A DNA stretch of 23,452 bases from an uncultured Allobaculum sp. (GTDB lineage: Bacteria; Bacillota_I; Bacilli_A; Erysipelotrichales; Erysipelotrichaceae). A program made the translations under genes and the position numbers. The stretch's first letter is position 1. Every line of letters starts with the position of its first letter. The stretch is from the NCBI GenBank assembly GCA_910577085.1, contig CAJTLE010000034.1, positions 1 through 23,452 of the forward strand. Reading direction: 5' to 3'. The notes beneath the pieces are model-generated. The model saw nothing but the letters and a program-made list of their open reading frames with translations, searched no databases and was not told where the DNA came from. Below, piece after piece: positions 7,670 through 15,402 of this stretch.

Positions 7670-8653
7670 ATGAGAATTAAACTGCCTTCGTTTCCTCAGC
7701 TCAACAAGGAGCTCATTGATACATCAAAATGGTCTGCTTCGCCATTTAAGTTTTTCTATTTAACTCCGGCTGGCACGACCAGGGCACTTGATCTTACTCA
7801 CCCTCTGGATGATGACGACTGCTGGATTTTGGAGGATATCGCAGGTGAGTGGGATCCAAATACCTGTGCGCTGAATGTAGAAACAGATATTTCTCTGGGC
7901 AGCCCTTCTGTGCTATTCGGCCCAAATGGAGTCTGCCCACATGATGGAACCATTGGAATTGGATTCCAGTGGTACTCAAAAACCTCCAGGCAAAGAGGAA
8001 GCCAGGAGGGATTGACAGTCAAGGTTTCAGATCCATCGCAGAAAAAGTCCATTAAACTTTGCTTCAAACCAGGGCAGCTTCGCGGAGATTTGTCTTGTGA
8101 TCTGATTTTCTATATCGCAAAAGAAGGAGATCCCCGGCCTGACGAAACACATCTTGCCAATACCAGCGGATACATTCTTGGCTCTCCATCCACCCCTTCC
8201 GCAACCCTTCGATTAGACGGCGCCGGTTCAATCTTCCCGATTTTGGCTGAAAAGATGGGTCCCCGCGGCCCTTTGTGGCATTTATACTGTGATTGGGATG
8301 AACCTGAATACGACTACTTTGATGAATCAGTAAATTTGATCTTAAACCTTGATCATCCTGCCTACCCACAGATCAACCGTCTGAGTCCAAAGTTCAACCC
8401 TTATCTCCTTATTCAAATTCTAGCCTCGTGCATGACTCAGGTCGTTATGACCCTCAAAGATGACGAAAGTGCATGGGAAAAGATGCTGATGGGAGAAGAT
8501 CTTTTTGAGGGGACTGTTTCCCAAGCGGTTAACTATTACATTGTGGCTCTAGAGTGGGATACCTCAGATATTGTCAAGCTTTCAGAATCCATTCGGCTCT
8601 ATCTGGAAAGGAAGATGGTTTACCGTGAAAATAAAAACACTAACTCTAGCTGA
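7670..8653 (+). CDS. Uncharacterised protein of Z1-MORC operon
   Basis: A 327-residue soluble protein whose family I do not recognise. AGGAG (7659-7663), overlapping the stop of the ATPase gene, fixes the ATG. It has no obvious nucleotide-binding or nuclease motif. The N-terminal two-thirds is rich in Gly, Pro, Asp and aromatic residues (for example FKFFYLTPAG, SPSVLFGPNG, GTIGIGFQW), suggesting a beta-sandwich-like fold. The C-terminal third (about 245-327) looks helical, including NPYLLIQILASCMTQVVM. There is no signal peptide. It lies nine bases after the paraMORC gene, and its last 29 bases overlap the next start, so it is an integral operon member. It may be an adaptor or DNA-recognition subunit, but nothing in the sequence proves this. 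Confidence 0.75.
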   Translation: MRIKLPSFPQLNKELIDTSKWSASPFKFFYLTPAGTTRALDLTHPLDDDDCWILEDIAGEWDPNTCALNVETDISLGSPSVLFGPNGVCPHDGTIGIGFQWYSKTSRQRGSQEGLTVKVSDPSQKKSIKLCFKPGQLRGDLSCDLIFYIAKEGDPRPDETHLANTSGYILGSPSTPSATLRLDGAGSIFPILAEKMGPRGPLWHLYCDWDEPEYDYFDESVNLILNLDHPAYPQINRLSPKFNPYLLIQILASCMTQVVMTLKDDESAWEKMLMGEDLFEGTVSQAVNYYIVALEWDTSDIVKLSESIRLYLERKMVYRENKNTNSS

Positions 8654-9374
8654 ATCTCGAAGGCGGTTTGAGGAATGGAAAGCCGGCGGCCTGAAACCAT
8701 TCAAGCTGAGTGAAGACTATGAAGACATCAGGGAAATGCTCTATGCACTGCAGGAGGAAGCAGAAGATGAAGCAAAAAAAATCTGTGGAAACACCTCAGA
8801 CAGACTGAGCTACACAACTGATGTTCTTTTAGGCCTGAAATTGTATGCGTGGCTGGCGACAGAATCCTGGTTTTCGGTACGTATTGCCTCAGATCCTGGA
8901 TTCTGGCGCTACCTTACAGTTGTCGCAGTCCCTAACCTCGTCAATGAAAGGTGGGGAACAAAACCCACACAGAGGTATTACGAAAAAAGCACTCGGATAT
9001 ATTTGAGCAGTCTATGGTGGTATGTTCATCTATCGTGGCGTGGAACTGTGGCTGCGACTCAAGATCTTCTTCTCAGCCCAATTATGACCAGTGATACATT
9101 GCTCAATCTTGTAGAGCGAGTTGGTCCGTTCGGGATCTATGTTGACACTATGAGAACGGTCATGTTCTATTACTCCCGCTTAAAAAGAGAAATTATGATC
9201 GGAACACGTAAAGCAAGTGCCCGAGAAATTTTTCGAGCCGTTATGAAACTTCATATGGCTAAAGCTTTTACAGTAAATCCGCACTTTTTCTCCGGCGGCC
9301 AAGACGGCTATGTCAAAACCCTATTTAAAGAGGCTGGAATAGATGAATCTGATTTTACCCGATCAAGAGGATAA
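8625..9374 (+). CDS. DUF6339-like Trp-rich protein
   Basis: A 249-residue protein. I take GTG 8625 as the start, giving MKIKTLTLAESRRRFEEW. AAGGAAG (8608-8614) lies about ten bases upstream, and the start falls inside the preceding gene with a 29-base overlap. An in-frame TTG at 8571 would lack a ribosome site. Features are an N-terminal charged helical segment, then an aromatic-rich core with WLATESWF, DPGFWRYL and NERWG, then RIYLSSLWWYVHLSW. This resembles the DUF6339 family from memory, a family of unknown function seen in similar operons. No catalytic motif is visible. Its conserved place between the MORC-like and nuclease genes suggests a structural part of the same complex. Confidence 0.65.
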   Translation: MKIKTLTLAESRRRFEEWKAGGLKPFKLSEDYEDIREMLYALQEEAEDEAKKICGNTSDRLSYTTDVLLGLKLYAWLATESWFSVRIASDPGFWRYLTVVAVPNLVNERWGTKPTQRYYEKSTRIYLSSLWWYVHLSWRGTVAATQDLLLSPIMTSDTLLNLVERVGPFGIYVDTMRTVMFYYSRLKREIMIGTRKASAREIFRAVMKLHMAKAFTVNPHFFSGGQDGYVKTLFKEAGIDESDFTRSRG

Positions 9375-9376
9375 CC

Positions 9377-10279
9377 ATGATTGACTCACAGGAACTTTTT
9401 TATCAGCTGCAGATAGCAACCAATAACACGGCCCTTTCCTGGCCGTCCGACCAAAATCGGGAATTTGAAATTATCAGAATAAACAAGAGCCAGTATGGCG
9501 TAGGGCTTCCCGCTGCCGAGGATACAGAGATTAATGAAAGGTTTGCAAGCTGCCGGATCCAGACTCTTATTATTAAAAAGGGCAATGGCGGACTCGGAAA
9601 AGAAAAAATTGTGATGCTTTCCTGCAATCATCCTGCCCTGATCAGGCACTTTGCAAATCTGGCTCTAGATTTTCTGAACCCAGAAAACCGCCAGCAGATT
9701 TACTCCAATCCTTTATCATGGTGGGAAGAATGGACAAGAATGATCGGAAACACGATTCGCGTCAAACGTCCTGCGAGTCTGATCGCTGAACTGCTGATTC
9801 TCAAAGATCTAACTGAAAAGGGACATGAACCTAAATGGGGAGGATCATCGCAGACCATTCATGATATTGAAATCCCCACTGGAGATATTGACGTTAAATC
9901 GACGTTGAGCCACTCCGAGAACAAAATTACAATTCATGGAGAGTTTCAGCTTTCAGGAGAAAAACCAGTCACAATCGCTTTCTGCCGCCTGGAACAGTCA
10001 GGCAAAGGATATTCCCTTAACAGTCTGGTTCAGGACCTGGTTTCTGCTGGCTGGGACGAAAGCTATCTTACCGATGAGCTTATTCGGCTTGGATATGAAC
10101 CCGGCTCAAGCATCTTAAACGAGAAATACCAACTCATCGAAAAGCGCTACTATCTGGTAGATAACGACTTTCCCCGTATTGATAAAACCTCATTTGCAGG
10201 AGGTTCTATTCCTGCGGGTATCAGCCATATCAATTACACAGTCAGCTTAGATCATCTCAAATATCGGGACAGCTTCTAA
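9377..10279 (+). CDS. PD-(D/E)XK nuclease, DUF4420-like
   Basis: A 300-residue protein with a restriction-like nuclease core in its middle. Glu138 in SLIAELLIL, Asp163 in HDIEIP and Asp172-Val-Lys174 in GDIDVKST match the helix-Glu, Asp and D/E-X-K positions of the PD-(D/E)XK fold. A Trp-rich stretch SWWEEWTRMIGN precedes it. The arrangement agrees with DUF4420 (PF14390) proteins, which occur with Z1 and MORC-like genes. ATG 9377 follows the previous stop by two bases, with AGAGG six bases upstream. It is the last gene of the operon and the only member with a clear nuclease active site, so it is the likely effector that cuts DNA. Substrate and cleavage site are unknown. Confidence 0.82.
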   Translation: MIDSQELFYQLQIATNNTALSWPSDQNREFEIIRINKSQYGVGLPAAEDTEINERFASCRIQTLIIKKGNGGLGKEKIVMLSCNHPALIRHFANLALDFLNPENRQQIYSNPLSWWEEWTRMIGNTIRVKRPASLIAELLILKDLTEKGHEPKWGGSSQTIHDIEIPTGDIDVKSTLSHSENKITIHGEFQLSGEKPVTIAFCRLEQSGKGYSLNSLVQDLVSAGWDESYLTDELIRLGYEPGSSILNEKYQLIEKRYYLVDNDFPRIDKTSFAGGSIPAGISHINYTVSLDHLKYRDSF

Positions 10280-10877
10280 AATACCTGTATTTCAGCTATA
10301 GCCAGCATCCATTTTGATAGCTATGCGTTTAAAGACATCAGATTGATGCTTATGGAAGATAAGACCCGTCTTAAGATATCATTTGCCTGCTTTACGACAA
10401 AAGCCTTCAACGGATACCGCCATCTTGTAGGACGGTGTCCAGTTGAAGGTTTTAATTTCATTTGTCAATCTCGTTTAATCGGTTTTTATCATCAATCAGA
10501 TTGGCATTCTTTTCTCGCAAAACGGAAGTCCATGTAACAGCACAAGAAAATCTTGCCCGCTGTTTCTCTGTCTATTTTCTCTGGTGATTTTCTTTTAATC
10601 TGTCGACTTTGACTTAGTGTTTTCTTTTACGCACCGTTTATATCAACTTATCTATGTTAACCCCCAATTGGTCAGCCGCAGACCACCAAACTCAATCTGT
10701 TCATTTTCATCCTGTTGGTTTCAGTTTGTTCAGAACCATCTGTAATCGTGTGCTTATTAACGCTTTGTCACGAATCCTTAGTCTGTACATTTTCTGCTTT
10801 TTCTGGTCTTGCCTTCTTCTGGCTTTATGCAGAATGAAAGGAGGGAAATTTTCTGGGTTGACATTCTTTTGCGTAAT
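10280..10877. other. Non-coding gap between defence and sugar modules
   Basis: About 600 bases without a convincing gene. The left part has several inverted repeats: AGCTAT/ATAGCT (10294-10322), CATCA-GAT-TGATG (10336-10348), TAAGAC-CC-GTCTTA (10360-10373) and the long hairpin at 10404-10449. The right part is T-rich on the plus strand. Open frames of 64 and 80 codons here have no recognisable content. Convergent genes end on both sides, so it may simply carry transcription ends. Confidence 0.6.
10404..10458 (+). terminator. Long hairpin, probable end of defence operon
   Basis: CCTTCAAC (10404-10411) pairs with GTTGAAGG (10442-10449). Inside it GATACCG (10413-10419) pairs with CGGTGTC (10433-10439), one G-U pair included. 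TTTTAATTT follows at 10450-10458. The T-run is interrupted, so termination strength is uncertain. It lies about 125 bases after the nuclease stop. Confidence 0.55.
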
Positions 10878-12131
10878 TCAGTCTTTTGGTGAATGAGCAA
10901 CAATCAGAGCGTCTTCATGGAATGGATGCATATCAATGATGGTCAGATCGTCTTTATAGACAGCCGACAGCATGCTCACAAACCGGTCAGCCAGGTCAAT
11001 GCATTCAAACTGGTAGTTGCTCAAATCGCCATGCAGACGAACTTTCGTGTTGGATGGAACGTAAATAAGCAGTTCACCATTCTGGTCTTCAGCAATCCGG
11101 ATGTCTGTTGTCTTGTTGGCCAGAAGATCCTGTCGCGGCGTGATTTCTTTGCCTTCCAGGATGTGGCGAATAAAGCCATAGTCCCAGGCGCCTGGAAAGT
11201 TCATGGCTTCTGGCCAGGATTTGGGCATATCAAAGCCTTCGCCAAGTTTGGCCATGAAGTCTTTGCCGGCCTGATGCCAGCTGTAAATACCGGCGGCTCC
11301 ATAGGTTACCCCTGCACTGGCGCCTGATAACAAGGAAACCCACGCTGCCCGACGGACATCTCTTCGTGTCCAGCGTCCATACTGACCGCCTGAATACCCC
11401 ATTTCTTCGTAGCAGGGTTCAGAATTAAGCAAGGGTTTCGGTTCATACAGCTCCTGCATCTTTTCGGATAAGGAATAAGGCATCGTCAGATCTTTGGCAT
11501 TGTGGCCGCTCTGGTAGAAGTGCAGATCAAGGTTGTCTTCCAGTTCTTGTGGAATATAGGAATATCTGCCTTTGATATGGGTCGTATAGAGACCATCGGG
11601 ATGCAGCTTTTTGAGTTCATTGCAGGCTTCGATATAGTACTCTTCCGTCAGCCGTTCCGGGAAATCCGTATCTCCGCTGATGACATAGATTGGATCGAGA
11701 TCCGAGAAGATCTCATCCACTTTCTTTACATAAGGAACGATGAATTCTTTAGGCAGAACATCAGTCGGGAACATTTTGGATGCCCATGTTCCGGGAATGT
11801 AGTTGCACCATAAGACAACCAGAGCCAGTTCAAAGCCTTTATCTTTGGCTTTTTGAGCCATCTTGCGAGCGTGTTCGAAGTAGGCATCATTGAGTTTCAT
11901 CGGATCGTTATCCACAAATGGTTTCCAGTCCAGATCCGTTCCGGAAGCATCCCATTGCGGAAGAATATTGATCTGAATGACGTTAAAGCCCTGTGCTTTC
12001 CGTTTGTCCAGATAGTAGTCCCACTCCTGGTCGGAAATATTGGTGAATGCTGACCAGCACGTATCCGCCAGGTAGAAGAACGGTTTACCCTCACGCGTCA
12101 GATTCTTTTTATTTTCAGCGATTTTTAACAT
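10878..12131 (-). CDS. DUF4038/GH140 apiosidase-like glycoside hydrolase
   Basis: A 417-residue TIM-barrel hydrolase of the DUF4038 (apiosidase-like) family. It opens LTREGKPFFYLADTCW, the usual family start. SGDTDF (Asp154/Asp156) and LNSEPCYEE (Glu238) are the probable acid/base and nucleophile at the ends of barrel strands. The only characterised activity I know in this group is GH140 apiosidase, which releases D-apiose from rhamnogalacturonan II side chains. There is no signal peptide, so it should act in the cytoplasm on an imported oligosaccharide. It is the last gene of a minus-strand operon, and its ATG overlaps the kinase stop by seven bases, with only a weak ribosome site, which suggests translational coupling. 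Substrate is inferred from the family and from the neighbouring isomerase, transketolase and kinase. Confidence 0.8.
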   Translation of the reverse strand: MLKIAENKKNLTREGKPFFYLADTCWSAFTNISDQEWDYYLDKRKAQGFNVIQINILPQWDASGTDLDWKPFVDNDPMKLNDAYFEHARKMAQKAKDKGFELALVVLWCNYIPGTWASKMFPTDVLPKEFIVPYVKKVDEIFSDLDPIYVISGDTDFPERLTEEYYIEACNELKKLHPDGLYTTHIKGRYSYIPQELEDNLDLHFYQSGHNAKDLTMPYSLSEKMQELYEPKPLLNSEPCYEEMGYSGGQYGRWTRRDVRRAAWVSLLSGASAGVTYGAAGIYSWHQAGKDFMAKLGEGFDMPKSWPEAMNFPGAWDYGFIRHILEGKEITPRQDLLANKTTDIRIAEDQNGELLIYVPSNTKVRLHGDLSNYQFECIDLADRFVSMLSAVYKDDLTIIDMHPFHEDALIVAHSPKD

Positions 12132-13621
12132 GTTAGCGTCTGCCTTTCTTTCTTTTCTTTCTGGATTCTCTCGATCGCGTCATACCAGCGATCCATCCGT
12201 TTTTTCCATTCTGTCATGTCCATGACCGGTGCGTAAACCTGGTAGTCGCGGCCCGCAAACAGGTCTTCTTTACGATACAGGCCACACGAAATACCTGCCA
12301 GATAAGCCACCCCAATTGCGGAAAGTTCTTCCTGCCGGGAGACCAGGACGTTGGTATGGGCGATATTGCTTAAAAACTCCATCAGATACCGGTTTTTGGT
12401 TGGACCGCCGTCGACTTTGACTTCCCGCAACGCCAGTGCGGAATCACTGGCCATCGCATTGAGAATATCGGTAATCTGATAGGCAATGCTTTCCAGGGCT
12501 GCCTTGACGATTTCTCTGCGGCCGGTGGTGCGAGACATGTTGCAGATCATGCCGCGGGCTTTTTCATCCCAATAGGGAGCGGATAATCCGGAAAAAGCAG
12601 GGACAAAGACCGTTTCATCTAAAGGATTGGCACTACGGGCCAGCTCTTCGGTTTCTTTTGCATCCCGAACGAGTCCGAGATCGTCCTGCAGCCAGGTGAT
12701 CACGGCCCCGGCGTAGTTGATATTGCCTTCAAAGGCATATTCGGTTACGCCATCAATGCGCCAGGCCAGTGAAGTAGAAAGGCCCTGCTTGGACATTGTG
12801 CATGTATCGCCAATGTTCATCATGATCGAAGATCCCGTACCCATCGTCGTTTTGACCTGTCCTTTTTCATGACAGCCCTGACCGTATAAGGCGGCATGGG
12901 AGTCACCCATCACCGCATGAATGGGAATGGGATTTGGAAGCAGGCCATCCAGATCGGTATAGCCAAACAGGGCATTGGAATCCACAATTTCCGGAAGCCA
13001 GTCCGGGTTGATGCCGAAAATCTCGCACAGTCTTGGGGACCAGTTTCCTGTCTGCAGATCAAAGAGCTGGGTGCGGCTGGCATTGGACGCATCGGTTTTG
13101 AACTCTTTACCACCCGTCAGTTTGTAAACCAGCCAGCTGTCCACAGTGCCCAGATGAATCTGGGGTGGAGTTCCCAGATCCGGCAGTGAATTGTCTAACA
13201 GCCAGCGCATTTTGCCGGCCGGATAGTAAGGGGAAAGCACCAGACCGCTGATCTGGCGGATTTCCTCTTCCATTTGGCGGAACTGCTCAATGACTTCACT
13301 GGCCCGGGAACACTGCCATACGACCGCGTTGTCGAGCGGGTTGCCATTTTCATCCCACATCAAGGTCGTTTCGCGCTGATTGGAAATGCCGATGCCGACG
13401 ATCTGACTGGGATCGATCCCGGCCTTGCGGATGACATCACCGCTGCTGGCTAAAGTATTCCAGTATAAATCCATCGGGTTATGGGAAATGTAGCCTTTTT
13501 CATTAATCAGCTGTTCATGACGCCGGTCAGCGCGGGCAATCAGATTTCCCTTTTCATCAAAGAGAATGGCTTTGGTGCCCTGGGTAGACTGGTCAATGCC
13601 CAGGATGTAAGGGCCAGCCAT
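12125..13621 (-). CDS. FGGY-family sugar kinase, probable apulose kinase
   Basis: A 498-residue carbohydrate kinase that phosphorylates a ketose or polyol with ATP. It opens MAGPYILGIDQSTQGTKAIL (Asp10, phosphate 1 loop). VMGDSHAALYGQG has the likely catalytic base Asp240, and DGGPTKNRYLMEFLSNIA resembles glycerol kinase and xylulokinase. I chose ATG 13621 because it gives the family N terminus; an upstream frame to 13711 lies inside the transketolase gene and adds 30 unrelated residues. The start lies one base after the transketolase stop, with no clear ribosome site, so coupling is likely. In the apiose pathway an FGGY kinase makes apulose 4-phosphate; xylulokinase is the main alternative. 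The family is certain, the substrate inferred. Confidence 0.85.
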   Translation of the reverse strand: MAGPYILGIDQSTQGTKAILFDEKGNLIARADRRHEQLINEKGYISHNPMDLYWNTLASSGDVIRKAGIDPSQIVGIGISNQRETTLMWDENGNPLDNAVVWQCSRASEVIEQFRQMEEEIRQISGLVLSPYYPAGKMRWLLDNSLPDLGTPPQIHLGTVDSWLVYKLTGGKEFKTDASNASRTQLFDLQTGNWSPRLCEIFGINPDWLPEIVDSNALFGYTDLDGLLPNPIPIHAVMGDSHAALYGQGCHEKGQVKTTMGTGSSIMMNIGDTCTMSKQGLSTSLAWRIDGVTEYAFEGNINYAGAVITWLQDDLGLVRDAKETEELARSANPLDETVFVPAFSGLSAPYWDEKARGMICNMSRTTGRREIVKAALESIAYQITDILNAMASDSALALREVKVDGGPTKNRYLMEFLSNIAHTNVLVSRQEELSAIGVAYLAGISCGLYRKEDLFAGRDYQVYAPVMDMTEWKKRMDRWYDAIERIQKEKKERQTLTC

Positions 13622-13622
13622 T

Positions 13623-14585
13623 TTACTGTACCGATGCGATTGCACGTTCGCATCGTGATTTTTCAATAGCCTGTAAAGTAGTTCTGGCAATGCCTTTGGC
13701 ATCCAGACCATATTCTTTAAAGATTTCTGTATTGGTTCCAGCGACCAGGTGCGTATCAGGCAGGTGCATTTCCACTAAACGTTTTGGATCATTGGCACAT
13801 AAAGCCTGTGCGACCTGGCTGCCAAGTCCGCCGTATTGGGAATGTTCTTCCACACTGATGACGACTGGCACTTTTGAAGCCATTTCCAGGAAGGTTTTGG
13901 TATCGAATGGTTTCAGGCAATACATATCGAGCACACCAACTGAGAAGCCAAGGCTTTCAAGTTCTTCAGCAGCTTCTTTGGCAAAAGGGACCATTTCGCC
14001 GACCGCAACGATCAGAGCATCGGTTCCGCTTTGAATGACATTGGCCTGATTGAGCACGAATGGCATATTTTCATCATAAATATCTGCCGTAGCCGAACGA
14101 CTGACACGGATATAGGCTGGCAGATTGTCTTTGAGCAGTTCCTGAACCAGTTTTTCGGTCTGGAAATGGTCAGATGGACAATAGACACGCATGCCGGTTA
14201 AAGCGGTCATTGCCGCAAAGTCCTGGGTGGAATGATGCGTCATACCCAGGGCGCCATAGCTGACACCGCCGGAAATGCCGATCAGTTTCACATTGGTGCT
14301 GGAGTAAGCCACATCGACTTTGACCTGTTCATAGCTGCGGGTTGTCAGAAAGCTGGCTGGACTGGCCGCAAAGACCTGCATACCGCCAGCTGCAAGACCA
14401 GCGGAGATACCCACCAGATCCTGCTCCGCAATGCCGACTTCCACAAACTGATCAGGATAAGTTTTCGCAAACGGGGTTAAGCTGCCGCTTCCTCGAGAAT
14501 CGGAGCAGACAACGGTCAGATCCGGATTGGTTTTGGCGGCTTCTAATAAGACGTTACAGATCGCCTGACGGTTAGTGATACTCAT
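13623..14585 (-). CDS. Transketolase C-terminal half (apulose-4-phosphate type?)
   Basis: A 320-residue subunit with the pyrimidine-binding and C-terminal domains of a split transketolase. SDSRGSGSL lies near residue 28. VEVGIAEQDLVGISAG carries catalytic Glu54, which activates thiamine diphosphate. SYGALGMTHHSTQD is a usual active-site stretch, and the C-terminal domain includes VISVEEHSQYGGLGSQVA. Its ATG overlaps the stop of the N-terminal subunit as ATGA, with GGAGG upstream, so the two halves are made together. Housekeeping transketolase is usually a single chain, and a split pair inside a sugar operon is typical of specialised enzymes such as apulose-4-phosphate transketolase (AptA/AptB). 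That assignment is inferred from neighbours. Confidence 0.88.
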   Translation of the reverse strand: MSITNRQAICNVLLEAAKTNPDLTVVCSDSRGSGSLTPFAKTYPDQFVEVGIAEQDLVGISAGLAAGGMQVFAASPASFLTTRSYEQVKVDVAYSSTNVKLIGISGGVSYGALGMTHHSTQDFAAMTALTGMRVYCPSDHFQTEKLVQELLKDNLPAYIRVSRSATADIYDENMPFVLNQANVIQSGTDALIVAVGEMVPFAKEAAEELESLGFSVGVLDMYCLKPFDTKTFLEMASKVPVVISVEEHSQYGGLGSQVAQALCANDPKRLVEMHLPDTHLVAGTNTEIFKEYGLDAKGIARTTLQAIEKSRCERAIASVQ

Positions 14586-15400
14586 GCAAGAACCTCCTCA
14601 ATTTCGGCAATTGCCTGTTGATACTGTTCAGAGCTCATGACGCCATGGTGCCAGGAAATCTGGTTTTCCATGAACGAAACACCTTTACCTTTGGTCGTAT
14701 GGGCAATGACGACGCTTGGTTTGCCTTTATATTCAGCCGCTTTGGCATAGGCCTCGCGCAGCTGATCGATATTGTTGCCATCGACCACTTCAATGACATT
14801 CCAGCCGAAGGCTTCAAATTTCTTATTTAATGGTGCAGTGGACATGACTTCATCGGTCGTGCCGGAAATCTGCAGACCATTGAGGTCAACCGTCGCACAA
14901 AGATTGTCGAGGTTGTATTGCGCAGCGGCCATCATGGCTTCATAGTTCGAACCTTCTGCCATTTCCCCATCGCCTAACACGACGTAAGTCCGATAGGTAC
15001 GGCCTTTGCGTTTGGCCGCCAGCGCCATGCCCACACCAATGGCCAGGCCATGACCAAGCGATCCGGAGTTAATTTCAATGCCATTGACTTCAGTATTGGG
15101 ATGACCGATAAAGCGGGATCCATATTGAGAGAAGGTTTCGATGGCTTCACGTTTATCAAAGAATCCGCAATCGCCCAGCACCGCAAATAATGCATCGGCG
15201 CAATGCCCTTTACTCAATAAGAAACGGTCTCTATTTTCATCGCCAAAGTTTTCCGGCGAAACATTCATCACTTCGTTATACAGAACGTTAAGAATATCCA
15301 CGACACTTAAATCGCCGCCGACATGACCGGCTTTAGAGCGATCCATCATTTCGAGAATATCCCGGCGTAACTGCCAGCTTTTTCTTGTCAGCTCATCCAT
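14582..15400 (-). CDS. Transketolase N-terminal half
   Basis: A 272-residue thiamine-diphosphate-binding subunit. FLLSKGHCADALFA and GSLGHGLAIGVGMALAAK are transketolase active-site motifs. GDGEMAEGSNYEA (143-145 GDG) with Asn174 in VDLNGLQISG forms the metal/diphosphate site GDG-(about 28)-N. The protein ends where the C-terminal half begins, so the pair together equals one transketolase. GAGGTGA lies just upstream of the ATG, two bases after the isomerase stop. In the apiose route the pair would transfer a two-carbon or ketol unit between apulose 4-phosphate and glyceraldehyde 3-phosphate, yielding xylulose 5-phosphate and dihydroxyacetone phosphate. That role is inferred. Confidence 0.9.
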   Translation of the reverse strand: MDELTRKSWQLRRDILEMMDRSKAGHVGGDLSVVDILNVLYNEVMNVSPENFGDENRDRFLLSKGHCADALFAVLGDCGFFDKREAIETFSQYGSRFIGHPNTEVNGIEINSGSLGHGLAIGVGMALAAKRKGRTYRTYVVLGDGEMAEGSNYEAMMAAAQYNLDNLCATVDLNGLQISGTTDEVMSTAPLNKKFEAFGWNVIEVVDGNNIDQLREAYAKAAEYKGKPSVVIAHTTKGKGVSFMENQISWHHGVMSSEQYQQAIAEIEEVLA

Positions 15401-15402
15401 GT

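Noticed and set aside
10343..10896. Open frames of 64 and 80 codons between the two modules
   Set aside because: One overlaps the long terminator-like hairpin and the other runs into the convergent hydrolase gene. Neither has family features.
13622..13711. Extended N terminus of the FGGY kinase
   Set aside because: The added 30 residues lie within the transketolase gene and do not resemble the kinase family, whose fold starts at MAGPYILGID.
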